A stretch of 64,000 nt of DNA, taken from the NCBI GenBank assembly GCA_037501455.1, contig CM074856.1:101959001-102023000 (forward strand), written 5' to 3'. A model generated the notes under the pieces. That model saw only the letters and a list, made by a program, of their open reading frames with translations, had not been told where the DNA came from and did not search any database. A program made the translations under genes and the position numbers. This document shows positions 1-11,804 of the stretch, one piece after another. This stretch comes from Lantana camara. Taxonomy: Eukaryota > Streptophyta > Magnoliopsida > Lamiales > Verbenaceae. Every line of letters starts with the position of its first letter. Positions within the stretch are counted from its first letter, which is position 1.

Positions 1-153
1 TTAGCCATTCCCCGTCTGGGATTAGTCCGAAAGAGGCCTTCAATCCGTGAAGTTCCTTGCAATGCTATTAAATCACGACCCTCAACTTTCCGGGATTCTA
101 AACACTCGCGAGACAATCTAGCCTTTCACTAGAACAAGTTGCCACATAGGAAT

Positions 154-230
154 GAGAGTGCCCCGTCTCTCTAACGAACGATGAGAGAACCCCGTCTCTC
201 GCACAAATATCAAGAGAACCCCGTCTCTTG
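154..230 (-). repeat. Hairpin array, three units (E1)
   Basis: Three imperfect palindromes occupy 154-171, 183-200 and 211-230. On the minus strand each reads as a purine arm, a CGGGG-containing loop and a pyrimidine arm. The third has CAAGAGA paired with TCTCTTG, whereas the second has GAGAGA paired with TCTCTC. Both arms change together while the loop stays the same. The same motif recurs in A, E7 and E10. Confidence 0.85.
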
Positions 231-390
231 ACTAACAAAATAAACCAACTAACAAGAAATTAAAGGTAACAATAATGAAATACATGGTGCACGTGATATG
301 CATGTTCAAGTGTACCGTTCACCGTGGATCGAAAATCTTCGTTGCGGTAGTTCGGTTGACACTTGATTCCTTAAATTAGTTCATTGGCCG

Positions 391-407
391 TCTCTCCCCC
401 TTAAGAA
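391..407 (-). promoter_or_regulatory. Central polypurine-tract-like motif (E1)
   Basis: On the minus strand this reads TTCTTAAGGGGGAGAG, nearly identical to the tract just before LTR2 and LTR3 in array A. Here it lies in mid-internal sequence and not next to an LTR. The same motif occurs at 23,611-23,627 (A) and 60,215-60,230 (E10). Second-strand priming is an inference. Confidence 0.5.
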
Positions 408-771
408 AGAAAATATAATTTTCTTTCTTAAGCCTTCCGAAGCTCGAAGTGGATATCCAAGTGTTCACACTTGACTTGATTCGGCAAATCAGGATGAATA
501 TTTGCTAACAAGAAGCACTAAATTATGCATGCCGGTTAAGATGTCAATGCACGTGTCACACTTAAAAATAATTCCGGATGCCAAATATAGCAACTAATTT
601 CAGAAGATTCACGTAGACACGTTAATTACATAAATTTCACGGTACATAAGGTCAAGTAGTGAGTAATTAATGACAAGAATGAATGCAATACACAAATTAT
701 CAAATAATTTCCTACGCCGTTCGACCTAGACTCGACATGGAACGACACAAGAAGCTCGGTTTTGCAACCAG

Positions 772-1252
772 GCTAGGCGGGAGTCGAGTCGTGTCAAGTC
801 CAGTCCATGTAGTCGAGTCCAGCACGGTGCATTTTACTTGTTTATTTATTTATTGTGCAAAGGAGTTATGTTTAAGGTTAATTGTTATTTATATTCAAAT
901 ATGATAATGTATTGATACGTGAAACTGGAATATATGTTACTTGGTGAACGAGAAACATCATGACATGTTTAATAATTATGTTTGATAGTGATTGGTTTAT
1001 GCTTCCGCTTTCACTCGTCCATGTATACATTAATCCCGCCTAGCTGGTCGTTTATTGCATTGTCACCCGTTCGCTATATGTTAGTTCATGTACGGATTGC
1101 CCGTTTCGTATGTGGATTGACCTATAGTGCGGGGGTGTGGTACCTCCACGGGTTAAGGGGTGCTACATCTAAGGTGGTATCAGAGCCAGGTTTCGATCCT
1201 GGGACTTGTGGGTTATGGGCCCACAAGTTTTTCATGCAATTTAATCCTTAAA
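772..1252 (+). mobile_element. Partial LTR 3' end with PBS and start of an internal region (plus strand)
   Basis: This plus-strand LTR tail resembles array A LTRs from GCTAGGCGG (772) to the terminal GGGGTGCTACA (1,166). It is followed by a PBS at 1,175-1,187 (TGGTATCAGAGCC, the initiator-Met tRNA complement) and about 60 bp of internal sequence. Its left edge abuts minus-strand E1 sequence, so an inversion or recombination junction lies at about 768-772. The right end runs into minus-strand LTR sequence near 1,253. Confidence 0.7.
1175..1187 (+). other. Primer-binding site (tRNA-iMet)
   Basis: TGGTATCAGAGCC lies 8 nt after the LTR end. This is the standard initiator-Met PBS of many plant LTR retrotransposons. 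The following sequence resembles a tRNA T-arm (GGTTTCGATCC) but no cloverleaf is visible. Confidence 0.85.
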
Positions 1253-1499
1253 GAAAAGGAAATGACAATTCAGGACAATTAGGTAATTAAATCGTATCTA
1301 GGCAATTAATTCATGTAACAAATGAATCCATTCCATGTCGTAATATTCAAATTGGTACATATTTCACATAATCATATTGAACAATAATTTATATAATTTA
1401 TCATGAAATGTAGGAATTTACTAAACAAAAGAATTAAATAAATCCTAACTCTCAGAAAATCTCACACGTGTCGTGCGTACTTGAAATTGGGGCGTTACA
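1253..1499 (-). mobile_element. 5' end fragment of an LTR, E1 family (minus strand)
   Basis: On the minus strand this begins TGTAACGCCCC at 1,499 and continues with a CACGTG-containing start like the array A LTRs. It is only about 245 bp long and then joins unrelated plus-strand sequence. The next bases, ATGTG (1,500-1,504), would be the TSD within E2, but the other copy is outside the window. Confidence 0.65.
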
Positions 1500-2551
1500 A
1501 TGTGGCTTATGCAGCGGAAAATCAGAGTATTTTTAAAACTTTTCAAAACATGTGCGTGATGGCATATAAACAAGCAAGTACTGATCGTTAAGCAGAAGAG
1601 ACTATTAACATTACTATATCAACATTATCACAGGAGCACATGATAGCAATTGTAGCAGTATCCAAGTAGCAGAAGGATTATTACAAAAGCATAAGGTAAA
1701 GTATCAATGCAGCCATATAACATATGCAGGACACAAAATAGATTAATAAAGTAAAGTCCTGACTCAATAAAATGAACACTCTAGAGCTTCAAGATACCTC
1801 TAGACTGCGGCTGCAAGACCTAAAACCATGAGGCCAGAAAAACAGGTAGAGGTATTAGTCAAAGTGACTAAGTGAGGGACATCTTTAAAAGAAAGTACTT
1901 AAAGTAAACGTTTGAAGTAAAGTTCATAAGGTAAAACCTTTAATGCAAAGCTTTAATGAAGAATTTAAGAATAAGTTCAAGTGATAAAACCCTTTAATGC
2001 AATGCTATAAGAAATGAGAGTTTTCAAAACACTTTCATGAATGCTGTCACACGCGCACACATATGCTATGATTTGGTTCATATGATTTTCATAAAACGGG
2101 ATAAGGGTAGGGAACAACTTTGCAAGATACGAACCAACTTTATGAAAACATTGATGCCTGCAAGCTAGGCTTCTCCATCCTTACTCCAGAAAACATGACC
2201 ATTAATAGGGTGTCGGACCAAGATCAACAACACCCTAACAAATACACACATGCACCATCCTCCACCAAGTTTCACTTCGGGGAGCGACCCCTAGGTGACC
2301 ATTAACCATTGATTTGGGAATAGATTTGCGGTCCATTCCCGATAATTGTCCTGACTTAACCAAACCTCCTGATTAAAGTCGGTATCAATCGCCTAGTGTG
2401 GCGGCCAGTATTAGTGATGTCGTTGGCGCTCACCTCCCGAGCATCACCTCTACACATAACCGCCGGGCCCATACCATTAACCATTGATTGCTTGCACCAT
2501 TGATGACATTCAGAATAAATCCGAATGTATGAACCATTGAACATATGCATT

Positions 2552-2670
2552 GAACCATTGATGCAATACTTTGAAAACATAAACCATTGATGCATTACTT
2601 TGAAAACATTGAACCATTGATGCACTACTTTGAAAACATTGAACCATTGATGATGTACTTTGAAAACATG
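2552..2670. repeat. Minisatellite, four units of 29-30 bp
   Basis: Four head-to-tail units begin GAACCATTGATG and end CTTTGAAAACAT, differing at a few central positions. Units start at about 2,552, 2,581, 2,611 and 2,641. Two short minus-strand reading frames through it are by-products of the repeat. Confidence 0.9.
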
Positions 2671-3238
2671 TGCCCTTGATCAATGAATATGGATAGGTCT
2701 GGGTTCTTTGAAGAATCATCCCTTATGAAGGGTATTTCAAAACAAGAATGTAAAGCACTAGGCTTAGAGTTTCAAAACGATTGAATCATTAAGTATTCAT
2801 GGTTCCAGTTGAAATATTTTAACCTCACCTATTATTAACAGTAGGTAGGATAGATTATGCAGTGCCCTGGGGATTCCAGTGCTCAACCTTAACTCCTATA
2901 AGTGTGTACTAAGGTGAGCTAAGACACACTTCTATCATGATGCACATAAACATATAAAACAAGTACAGAACATGTAATGACAAGAGAGTAATACCAGTTA
3001 AGGTATTAGAAAAGGATAACACACAAAGGAATCCTTAAAGTGAGTTATCATTAACATGGGACTATGATCTTATTATAATCGATTAGGAATTAATCAAATT
3101 ATGAATCCTATCTCAAAACCTTAGGTTATAAAACAAGTCCTCGAAAGAAAACACATTTTAAAATCTCATTTTAGACCCCGGATTTGAAAACCCTAAGTGT
3201 AAATGTCTATTAAGAAAGCACAAGTTTTAATTCACTTT

Positions 3239-3402
3239 TACTATTCAAAAGTACTATTCACAGTTACTATTCCAAATTACTATTCATGGATTACTATTCA
3301 CATGTTACTATTCACTTGTCGGGTCAAAGGGTCGGGTCAAACCCACACACTCATGCACACACACGAGCATACTCACACACACACGGCATGCACACACACA
3401 CC
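3239..3402. repeat. Short tandem repeats: TACTATTCA units and a CA tract
   Basis: About six degenerate 13-15-bp units, each starting TACTATTC, fill 3,239-3,316. A CA/CACG microsatellite-like tract follows to about 3,402. Both lie inside LTR E2. Confidence 0.8.
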
Positions 3403-5283
3403 CTAATTCAATTATGATCTCGATTATAACCTATAGTTTCAAGTTCATGTTATTATAAGCAAGTGTGATCTAGGTTAAAGGCATAACCTATGGTTAAGAG
3501 GTCTAATTAAAGCATAACATCAAGTTATGAAACACTATTCTATCTTAGGTTATAACATGTGACACTATCAAAGTGTATAACATATGATCAAGTACTATTC
3601 CATTCATCCATATCATATCATAAGCTCAAGTCATAACATATGAGTCATGTAACATTGTAACAATGTAATAACATATCATAGACATAAGTCATAGCACATC
3701 AAGACCATTAATCATGTAATATTTATAAATTGAGACCATATAGTAACATGTAACAAGTTATGATATAATTGATTATAGGTTACTATTCCATTGCATAACA
3801 TGCTTGAACATAATTTAAATATCATAATCATGCATCAATTATCATCATATAATAGCTCCATAACATGATCATACCATATACTAAAGCAATTCATAACATT
3901 TCATAGCATATACTAAACAATTAAATCATAATTCACTACTAACAAACATATCATAAAAACTATATCATAAATGCATAAAATAAAATCCTATATGTCTTAG
4001 GGAAGACCCTAAGACCCAACCTAAATATAATATAAACATACCATAACATAAAAACATAAACTAAACTAAAACATAACATAAAATAAAAACAACTAACCTA
4101 GCAAAGGGGGGGAGTGCCTCACAGCAAGAGGGGGAGAGAGGGAGGAAGAAAGGGAGTTGTTAACACAACATATGAACAAGGAATTCAATGGCATGAGGGC
4201 TCTATTTATAGTTGTTGGGAAGCCCCTCACCATGTAATAAAAGTATAGGTAAGGGTAGGAGAGCAAAACGGTAAAACTTCTCTTGGAAGCTAACTTTGTT
4301 CTTGAAGCTAAAATGGGACTGCTGGGGGGGATTTCGGTATTTTCACTGCCAAAACGTGGAGGTAAGTGGCTGGAAGTATAACCATTCTGACCGGACAAAA
4401 ATTAGCTTCGAAACGCATATTCATACGTCGAAATCGGATTTACCGTTTGAAAGATACATTAATTTTAGTGAATAAAAGTTTTGAGCCCGAAACTCAACAC
4501 GAGTGAAAAACGACTTTCGAGAATGATTTTCAAGTCCGGATTGTTTTAAAAATTTAAGAAATAAATCGAGAAGTGTTTTGAGTCCAATATCGACTATAAA
4601 ACGTTTTATCGATAGAAAGTTGAAAACGTAGAATGAATAGTGAATTCTTACGTACAAGCGTACGCTTCAAAATTTCGAGCTATAGTTTGAATCAAGAGTT
4701 GTAAAACATTTCAAAATTATTGAAATAACTCATGTAGTGCAAATCCGAAGAGAAAACATTTTCCAAATGAAAACCGTTCGTAGTAGAAATAGTGAACTAG
4801 GGTTTTCGTAAACATTTTCAAATAAAACAAAGCTCGGAATAGATTTTCAAGCCAAGAATGATTTCAATAGACTCGTTTCGACTCAAGGATCGATTTGACT
4901 GTAAATTTGGGTAGGAAAGATATCAGAATCAAAAGCTCATTTTTAGATGAATAGTAACTTTGGTCGGTAAGTTCCCAAAATGCCCTTATGGTTCAAGGAA
5001 GGTTTCCGGAGCTTGGAAAACAAGTTCAAAGGATAGGAAAACATGTGATATGAACCTCTAGGGTTCCATTGAAGCATTGGGTAATATAGGCTTGGGAAAT
5101 GAATTGTAAACTGTATCGAAGGTCAAGAATTCCCCCTTAAAACATGTCAGATCACATATGAGCACAAAGTTCATGTAAGAATGCAATGCATGAAGGTTTA
5201 TAAAGTTGGATCACGGTCTATAAACGCTTTACCAATGCCCTTAGTTTACCATTTTCATCCAGGCCCTGTTTTGGGCTGTTACA

Positions 5284-5917
5284 GTATATACGCATGTGAT
5301 GTGTGTGTGAGAGTGTACGCTTGGTACGTATGCATGTGGTAGTACGTATGTGTGTATGTATAAGATATGTATGTTTGTGGTATGCATGATATGTCTTATT
5401 TTGCACGTTGGTAGCGGGCCTAGGACTTGTACATGACATGAACTTGCACATGATCTTGACTTGCTTGATAGGGCCCCAACGTACGTACATGATAAGGATG
5501 TACCAGAACCCGCCCGGAGGTTTGGTTGGGGAATGGAGTCCTGAGGGTTTGAGTAGCATTAAGCACTCCCCTCGTCTGTTCATGGATAGCTAGGGTCGTG
5601 CAACCCTTCCATCACCACGACTTGAGGTTTGACAAGTCTTGCTTTGCTTGGTATGTATTGTTTTGTTTATTTTGTTGATTTTCACGTTTTCTCTTGAGGA
5701 GCTTGGGTGGTTTGAACTCGTGCCCGCCGAGTCTTATTACATTTGTCTTGAGTTCGTGAAATGGGGGTAGATTTTTAAATTGAAATAAAATTTGGAGTAT
5801 TAACAACTTAATAAAATGTTCTTGATATGCATGCCACGTATGATTTGTCACGTTTGTTTTGCCAAGTATGTAAACCTTGTTTTGAACGCTAAACCTTGTT
5901 TTGCTTTGTTTTGTAAA

Positions 5918-6001
<84 letters not shown>

Positions 6002-6640
6002 CACGGGCAAATATTTTGGAGTGCAAAAATTAATCCCGGATTCACGAACATTTACATTTGACTTGCTTTCCTCTGAATATATGCATAGTGTGTGTGTGTT
6101 AACCCCTCGCTCAGTCAATTGTGACTGACCCCTCCCTCTTTACGTTTTTAGCTTTGCAGGTTTCCTTTGGAGTTCGAGCTAGGCGGAGTCAGTCAGTTTG
6201 TGGAGTTTGTTTCGAGTCAGTCTTTTATTACTCTGCATTTCACATCTTGTACCTTGTATTCGATTACGTATGTTTGATATGATCGCACGTTTGTACAAGA
6301 TATGTTTGTTTAATTATGTTATGATTCGGGACAGTCTTCTAGGGCTAGTATGAACGCGTTTGAATGTATGATTTATCTTATGCTTTGATTTCGGGATTAG
6401 GAATTATGCTAGTTTGAACCCGTCAACTATTTGTAATGTTTGGAATTTTGTATGGCATGATCATGCTTCTGCATATATGATGAGTATTGTGATGTGCAGG
6501 GTCTACGTTCCGCCTAGCTTAGGTTTGCCTTTTGCTTTGTCTCCATTCGCTATGACTTGGTACGTGTGCGGAGTCCTTGTTTCGTTACATGTGTCGAGTT
6601 ATAGTACGGGGATACGGTGCCCACCTCTTGGGGTGCTATA
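5284..6640 (+). mobile_element. E3: 3' portion of a large LTR (plus strand)
   Basis: Plus-strand LTR tail ending GGGGTGCTATA at 6,640. It carries the modules seen in other LTRs: a CAGTC/GACTG stem (6,111-6,128), a TTTGCAG splice-acceptor-like site (AG at 6,158-6,159), GCTAGGCGG (6,178-6,186) and its inverse CCGCCTAGC (6,510-6,518). No PBS follows; the next sequence is the MULE, so this is a solo or 3' LTR inserted in the MULE tail. E2 interrupts it on the left and its 5' part lies outside the window. Confidence 0.7.
5923..5999. repeat. (AT)n microsatellite
   Basis: About 76 bp of nearly perfect TA repeat inside LTR E3. Shorter AT-rich stretches occur at the matching position in E4 (about 10,574-10,585) and E6 (about 53,265), so the tract probably expanded from an AT-rich LTR segment. 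Confidence 0.95.
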
Positions 6641-7214
6641 GTTTCCTAGATCAATCACCTCATCTGAAACAATTCTTGTGGGAGGTTGAATGTCAGGAGC
6701 AACCTCTGATTCTCTAGCCCTAGAACTCTCACCATTGTTGGTTTCTTATGATCTGGCCCACTTCATTGGTGACAAAGTAACATTACTATAGTGGAACTTC
6801 AGTTCAGCAAAAATAACATTCCAGTACGTAACTTAATAATTAATAATGATTAAAATAAGATGTTGTCCATTTTATCAATGTCAATTGCAAATACTGACTC
6901 ACTTTACAAATTTTCCAAAATAAATAAATAAAATAAAGGACATTTCATATTGAAATTTACCTGTGTCTCCCTGGCCCTGTAACTCTCACCAATGTTGTTT
7001 TCTTGCAGATGCAAAAGTGTTGAAGTGGTCCCGTGTTTTTTACAAATAGTTACAATACACAAAGACACCATTATAGAGACATAACTTAACTATCTGACTT
7101 AATATCATAATCCTGACAAAACAGTTACTTAAAAAAGTAGGGTAGGTTGGCCATAGTTCAACTTACCTGTGTCCCTTGCCTCGAAGTTTCTTCCCCAAAA
7201 AGATTCCTCTTAAC
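6641..7214 (-). pseudogene. MULE transposase, probable small 3' exons
   Basis: On the minus strand, short open stretches end in donor-like sites: one at about 7,167-7,214 followed by GTAAGT, another at about 6,961-7,001 followed by GTAAAT. A further stretch lies at about 6,641-6,765. Each encodes a variant of the same short motif (NIGESYRARE and NNGESSRARE are readable), suggesting an exon duplicated within the C-terminal tail. Exon limits are inferred by eye. E3 truncates the 3' end. Confidence 0.4.
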
Positions 7215-7305
7215 CTATAAGATAAGAAACCTTTCAAATTTTAAATACTTTAATAATTGATTTAATTATTAAAAGGTCAACAAACTTCTGCAACAATCTT
7301 GATAC

Positions 7306-7839
7306 CTGCTTTTCTTTCCTTTGCAATCTTTTCCTTTTAGCCCCTCAAGTAGCTTCATCATAATCAGGTCTCTCCGGACATGCTCTCACATTGTGGCCTA
7401 GTTCACCACAACCGTGACAATGAACAGTTGGTGTCTGTCGCCGGAGAGTCATAACTGCTTTTCTTCCCCTAGGCATCCTTCTCATGTGACTAAAAATTTC
7501 CTCAGGCTCTCTTCTCCATGCCCTACGTGGTCGTCCGATGCCCCTCCCAAAGTTTGGTGGCATTGGAGGGATGAAAACAGACTGACTCCATAGCTCCTGC
7601 CCACTAATGAGATAAATAACTGGAGAATAAGCTTTCTTGTAAGTGTCAACTGTGTAACATGCATCCACGAAGTCCTCAGGATCCATTTTTTGTTTGGAAA
7701 TTACACTCAAGGCATGATGGCATGGGATCCCAGTTAGTTCCCACTTGCGGCAGGTGCAAGACTTCGTTCCCAAGTCCACAACATACATGGCTCCATTGCA
7801 CATGGAGATCTAATAATGAGTACCGTCAGCCTTAATTGG
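7306..7839 (-). pseudogene. MULE transposase, C-terminal SWIM and zinc-knuckle part
   Basis: This is the 3' part of a Mutator-like transposase that binds and cuts transposon ends. The minus frame shows a SWIM zinc finger (CTCRKWELTGIPCHHA, CxCx(n)CxH) near 7,720-7,770. It is followed by an Arg-rich linker and a CCHC knuckle (CHGCGELGHNVRAC) near 7,375-7,415. A TAG codon lies in frame about 30 bp inside the right edge, and a TGA follows the knuckle before a GT donor at 7,304-7,305. Solo LTR E4 separates it from the catalytic part at 11,191-11,804; after allowing for the 5-bp TSD the frame is unbroken. The gene is dead through stops and insertions. Confidence 0.9.
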
Positions 7840-10800
7840 TGTAACATCCCACTCGTCCGGTCGTACAGGTACGCACTTTAGAGAGTGTTTCGTACGCGCT
7901 TTATTTATTTATTTATACCTTTACGTGATTATTTAATTGAACTTATGCCTAATTGATGATTTGAATAATAATTTGTTATTCTTTGTTAAGTAATTTATTC
8001 GTTTTGACTCCCGTTTGATCCTTCGTTCGATCCGTGTGACCCCGTATTTTCTCCTTCGTATGTGACTATGCGCTGTGCGTGAAATATATTTGTTATGAAT
8101 TTGCCTACGTGTTCGTTTTATGTTTTTGAGTTTTTTTATTATGGTTTTTGAACCGTTTTATTTGTTAGGGACATAATGGCCTAACTCGTTTTAGCGCACC
8201 TTGTGTTTCGGAAGGCGTAACTTGGGCTCGAGAATTCGGATTCAAATTTCGGAAGAAGCGTCAGACTTGTAACGAAGTATTGAAGCTTTGGAACCTAACT
8301 TTGTAATTTTCTAAGCTCGTTTGATCCTCCGAATTTTGCCCGAAACACGCCCCTTGTGACAGATTTGCTATGTTCGCCCTTCTTAATCATAACCGACCTG
8401 TTTCTTATCCGAATCGCCCCATACTTAAACCCATTTAACCCTAAATTAACCCTATTTCAACCCATTTGCTCCTCATTTTGGATTCCAGCCAAGAGAAAGG
8501 AAGAAAGCAGCAGTTCATACCGAGAGAGAGAGAAGGGGGGAACACTATTCATTTGGTCATTTCTTGCTCCATACACCTCGGATTCACCTCAAATTCGAAA
8601 GGTAAGTCCAGTATTTCATTCTCTATCTTCTCCTCTCTGATTTGAGTGCTTATTTACTGAATTTGATGGAGTATTGAGCATACTTTGGTTCATTAGATGA
8701 ATAGTAAGGGTTTAGAAGAATTTGGCATGAATTCTTGTGTTTCTTGTTGGTTGGATGCATCATTTATGATCTTAAGACATCTTTTATTAATTGTATGGTC
8801 TCAATTCAGTGGGTGGTTGCCTATATTTATGGATTCAATTAATGCATTTGTATGAAAATGAAGAGCATGAGTGTTTGATCCATTCTCTTTCATTCCTTAC
8901 ATGTTTGTTCGGTTTTTGCTTGATATTAGGACCTGAAATTGATGTTTGTTTGTTGTATGATCTTTCCCTTGCATGCTAGCATGAATTAGGATGGTTTTTG
9001 GTTGAGATTTCATCTTTTTTCCCCTGTTTTACTGTTGTTGCGTAACTGGTCGTGGTCGTGACTGCGACCATGGTAGCCGCTGCGACCATTTTCAGTTCAT
9101 TTTTCGTAGTGGCCACGACCCTCTTTGAGGCTAGTTTCGAGTTGTGTTGTTGTTGTTGGTTATTTTTCGGTTTGTTCGTGCTTTGCTTGTCTATCGTTAC
9201 TCTTATATGATTAATATATGATATAAATGATATGTTAACTTGATATTTGTTCGATTCTTTTATCGTATACATGCCTATATTTATTTATATGGCTTCATAC
9301 GTGCAATATGCTGCCTCAACTTGCGTTTATGATTTCATGCTTCGTTTATGTGCCTTGAATGATTTTTCTTTGCCTTTAAATGATATGAAATATCTTCCTA
9401 ACATGTTGAATGATACGTTATGCATGTTATATGAATTTTGTGAATTTATTTTGGTAAGTTTGATGCTTTTACGTGCGATATATCACCTAATGTGCGTTAT
9501 ATGCCCTTTAATGTGTTAGCTTGCATCAATGTGCCGTTTCCTTACCTCATTTGATATTTGTTCGATTCTTTTATCGTATACATGCATGCCTTATATGTTT
9601 TATGACGTGTTATGTCTGTTGTATGAATTTTATGAATTTATTTGACTTGATTTAGGAGACGTATGATTTGATATGAACTTGCATGCGTTATATGGTAATG
9701 CATTGCATATCTTATGTATCTCTTGCATACGTATGCATATGCCGAGCGTCTATATGGTTCATTTGTGAGTCTAAGTCCGTCTTTTGTCCTTTGTTTTGTT
9801 CAAAGGTTTGTTTCGGGGGAAAGGAGGTGGTCTTTTAGGTGTGTTTTGGTTTGCTTCGTCAGTGTGGTCGACAAGGTGAGGTTTTCTTTCCTTTAGTTAT
9901 TACGACCTACAATCCTTGATGTGATTTAAGCCCGCATGTGACTATGTATATGTATAAGAACTTAGATATATGTTTGATACGTATTTTGTGGAATTTTGGC
10001 CCTTTTGTTATGAAATATTTGAAAACGGTTTTATATATCTGTAACAGATATTTTTGTTTGTTTGTTTCGAAAAGGAATTGGTGTGAGTATGCTTTGAACC
10101 GCGAGTTATGTTTTGAAAATTATGTTGGATTTTGAAAATTAAGAACTTTCAAACAATTTGAACAATTTGATTGGGCCCCGAAGATTTGTACGAAGGAGAC
10201 CCGGGACGGTGTGGACCGTCGGGTAGTCCCTAGTACGGTCTTCAACTTAAGGATCAACCCTGAACCCACTAGGAGGCTTGGTGGGGGAAGGAGTCCTCGG
10301 GCGTAAGCGTCATGAAACTCACGACCCATACTATATGACCGATGGTTAGGGGAGTATACACCGTTCCATCACCCGGAGAAGAGGTATGTTTGTCTGATTC
10401 TGAATTATGTTTGCTTTTGGTTTATATGTTGGATTTATGAACGGAGTTAGGTGGGTCTGAGGCTCGTAATCGCCGAGTCGTGTGTGTGAGTTTAAACTTG
10501 TTTGTGAAACGGTAGTGGATTCATAAGTACTAAAAATTGGTTAGATTTTGGCCTTCAGCCTTAAACCCTTTTTCTATATATAATATCATGTGTTAAATGT
10601 TTTGGCTTGCAAAAACCACGCCCCGGTTCATGAACTTTCTAATTTTGAATATGCTCTGCTCTATGTATACGTATGTGTGAGTGTGTTAGCACCCTCACCA
10701 GTCGTTAGGACTGACCCTTCCTCGTTGTTTTCTTTTTCCCCTTCAGTTTTGTTGAGTTTGCAGGTACATGTTGGTGCGTGCTAGGCGGCGGTCTTTTGTT

Positions 10801-11190
10801 TAGTTTTGTTCGAGTTGGTCGGTCGGTCTTTGCATCTTTACATTTTTGCATTTGTTTTACGTTTAGATATGTATGAAATTTGTATAAGATATGATTCCGA
10901 ATTTGAGCTTAGAACTTTGTATGATTTATTTGGCCTTGGATGGGCACTTTATGTATAATTTGTAATATTTCGAGCATGTATGATGGTATATGTGATTCCT
11001 GGTGCTTCCATATTTGGTTTTGTTTTAATATGCACTCTCTGTATTAGGGTCTAGACCGCCTAGCTAGTGTGTGGGTTTTTGTTTGTCACCCGTTCGCTAC
11101 GACTTGGTGTGTGTGCGGAGTCTCCATTTCGTTACACGTGTCGGGCCTACAGCGCGGGGGGTGTAGTGCCCTACCCTCCGGGGTGCTATA
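7840..11190 (+). mobile_element. E4: solo LTR, 3,351 bp, TSD ATTGG
   Basis: The LTR begins TGTAACATCCC at 7,840 and ends GGGGTGCTATA at 11,190, flanked by identical ATTGG copies (7,835-7,839 and 11,191-11,195). No internal region is present, so it arose by LTR-LTR recombination (inference). Modules in order: GAATTCGGATTC block (about 8,185-8,260), donor AAAG/GTAAGT (GT at 8,602), a cluster of GGTCG/CGACC inverted repeats (9,048-9,116), a middle exon-like block ending AAG/GTGAGG (GT at 9,875), a CAGTC/GACTG stem (10,699-10,713), TTTGCAG acceptor (AG at 10,762) and the GCTAGGCGG pair (10,780-10,788 and 11,056-11,064). It is related to E11 at the window's right end. No coding gene is seen. Confidence 0.95.
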
Positions 11191-11804
11191 ATTGGTATGC
11201 AGTCGGCAACCCTTTGTGAATGGTCAGTCAAGATTTGTTTTATCCTCTGGCACAGTTTTCGCTTCCAATTCTTGCAATCATCACCACCTTCTTGAAGCTT
11301 TTTCATAAGGTATTCACGTATCCACTCCACCATAGTAATGATGGGCTTGTTACGGCCTTCTAATATGCTGCCATTGAAAGACTCACAATAATTATTCAGA
11401 AGCATATCGCTCTTATAATCAGTTGGAAAAAATGCCCAACTCCATTGCTCAGGAGATTTGTCGGTTAACCATGCAACAGCCCTTTCATCCAATTCCCTCA
11501 TCTTTTCCATGCTAGCCCTAAATCTTCCCATGGTGGATGCTTTTGCAAGACTCCAAAATGTATTTGTAAAGGCTGCACTACAGAAATCGGCTTTTAAGAA
11601 GTTATTCAACAAATGTCTGAGACAGAAACGGTTCGGAGATCCCGAAAACACCTCTTCCATCGCATTGATTAAGATTTTTTGCTTATCCGACATAATGGTA
11701 AATCCCTCATCCTTAACAATATGAAGGTCTCTCTTCAACACTATTAAGAACCAGCTCCAAGTTTCAGTTTTTTCTACATTTACCATTGCAAATGCAACAG
11801 GGTA
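11191..11804 (-). pseudogene. MULE transposase, DDE catalytic core (middle part)
   Basis: The minus frame encodes the central transposase domain (MULE family). The second catalytic Asp is readable in the motif FTIMSD; the conserved C..H follows in NRFCLRHL; and the catalytic Glu lies in NNYCESFNGS, followed by PIITMVEWIREYLM. The first catalytic Asp is on the 31,902-33,207 segment. The left edge abuts E4 and the right edge is the TSD GGGTA (11,800-11,804) of element B. The reading frame is open across this whole segment, and it resumes without a shift on both sides of the inserted elements. The critical residues are kept, so disruption was probably late in its history (inference). Confidence 0.95.

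Larger units (their letters stand above)
1..768 (-). mobile_element. E1: internal region of a LARD-like LTR retrotransposon (minus strand, partial)
   Basis: This non-coding internal region reads on the minus strand and runs off the left edge. From right to left it carries the post-PBS segment (about 700-768), matching the start of the internal region of array A (22,240-22,320). It then has a conserved box at about 526-560, a central purine-tract-like motif (391-407), a GGTGAACGGT-type box (282-332), three hairpins (154-230) and a block at 73-91 that is also found next to the 3' PPT in arrays A and E10. No gag or pol is recognisable. The module order is the same as in A and E10, so I infer the same element class. 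The 3' LTR lies outside the window. Confidence 0.75.
1500..5283 (-). mobile_element. E2: large LTR (minus strand), 3' end missing
   Basis: The LTR begins on the minus strand with TGTAACAGCCC at 5,283 and runs left to 1,500, where E1 interrupts it. The visible length of about 3.8 kb makes it one of the longest LTRs here. No PPT precedes it at 5,284, so it is probably a solo LTR or a 3'-truncated copy inserted in E3. It contains a 29-30-bp minisatellite (2,552-2,670), a TACTATTCA-type tandem repeat (3,239-3,316) and a CA-rich tract (about 3,342-3,402). The sequence is AT-rich with no supportable gene. It lacks the GCTAGGCGG pair seen in the other families. Confidence 0.65.

Noticed and set aside
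1175..1230. Possible tRNA gene (GGTTTCGATCC box and a GTGGGTTATGGGCCCAC stem)
   Set aside because: It is the PBS and the usual post-PBS sequence. There is no A box or cloverleaf, and it lies directly after an LTR end.
5816..6128. Repetitive IYIYIY frames
   Set aside because: Products of the (AT)n microsatellite.
8356..8640. 94-residue frame in LTR E4
   Set aside because: It lies in the pyrimidine-rich leader up to the splice-donor-like site, and the homologous part of E11 does not keep the frame.
11458..11724. 88-residue plus-strand frame
   Set aside because: Antisense shadow of the MULE catalytic core, which has clear family motifs on the minus strand.
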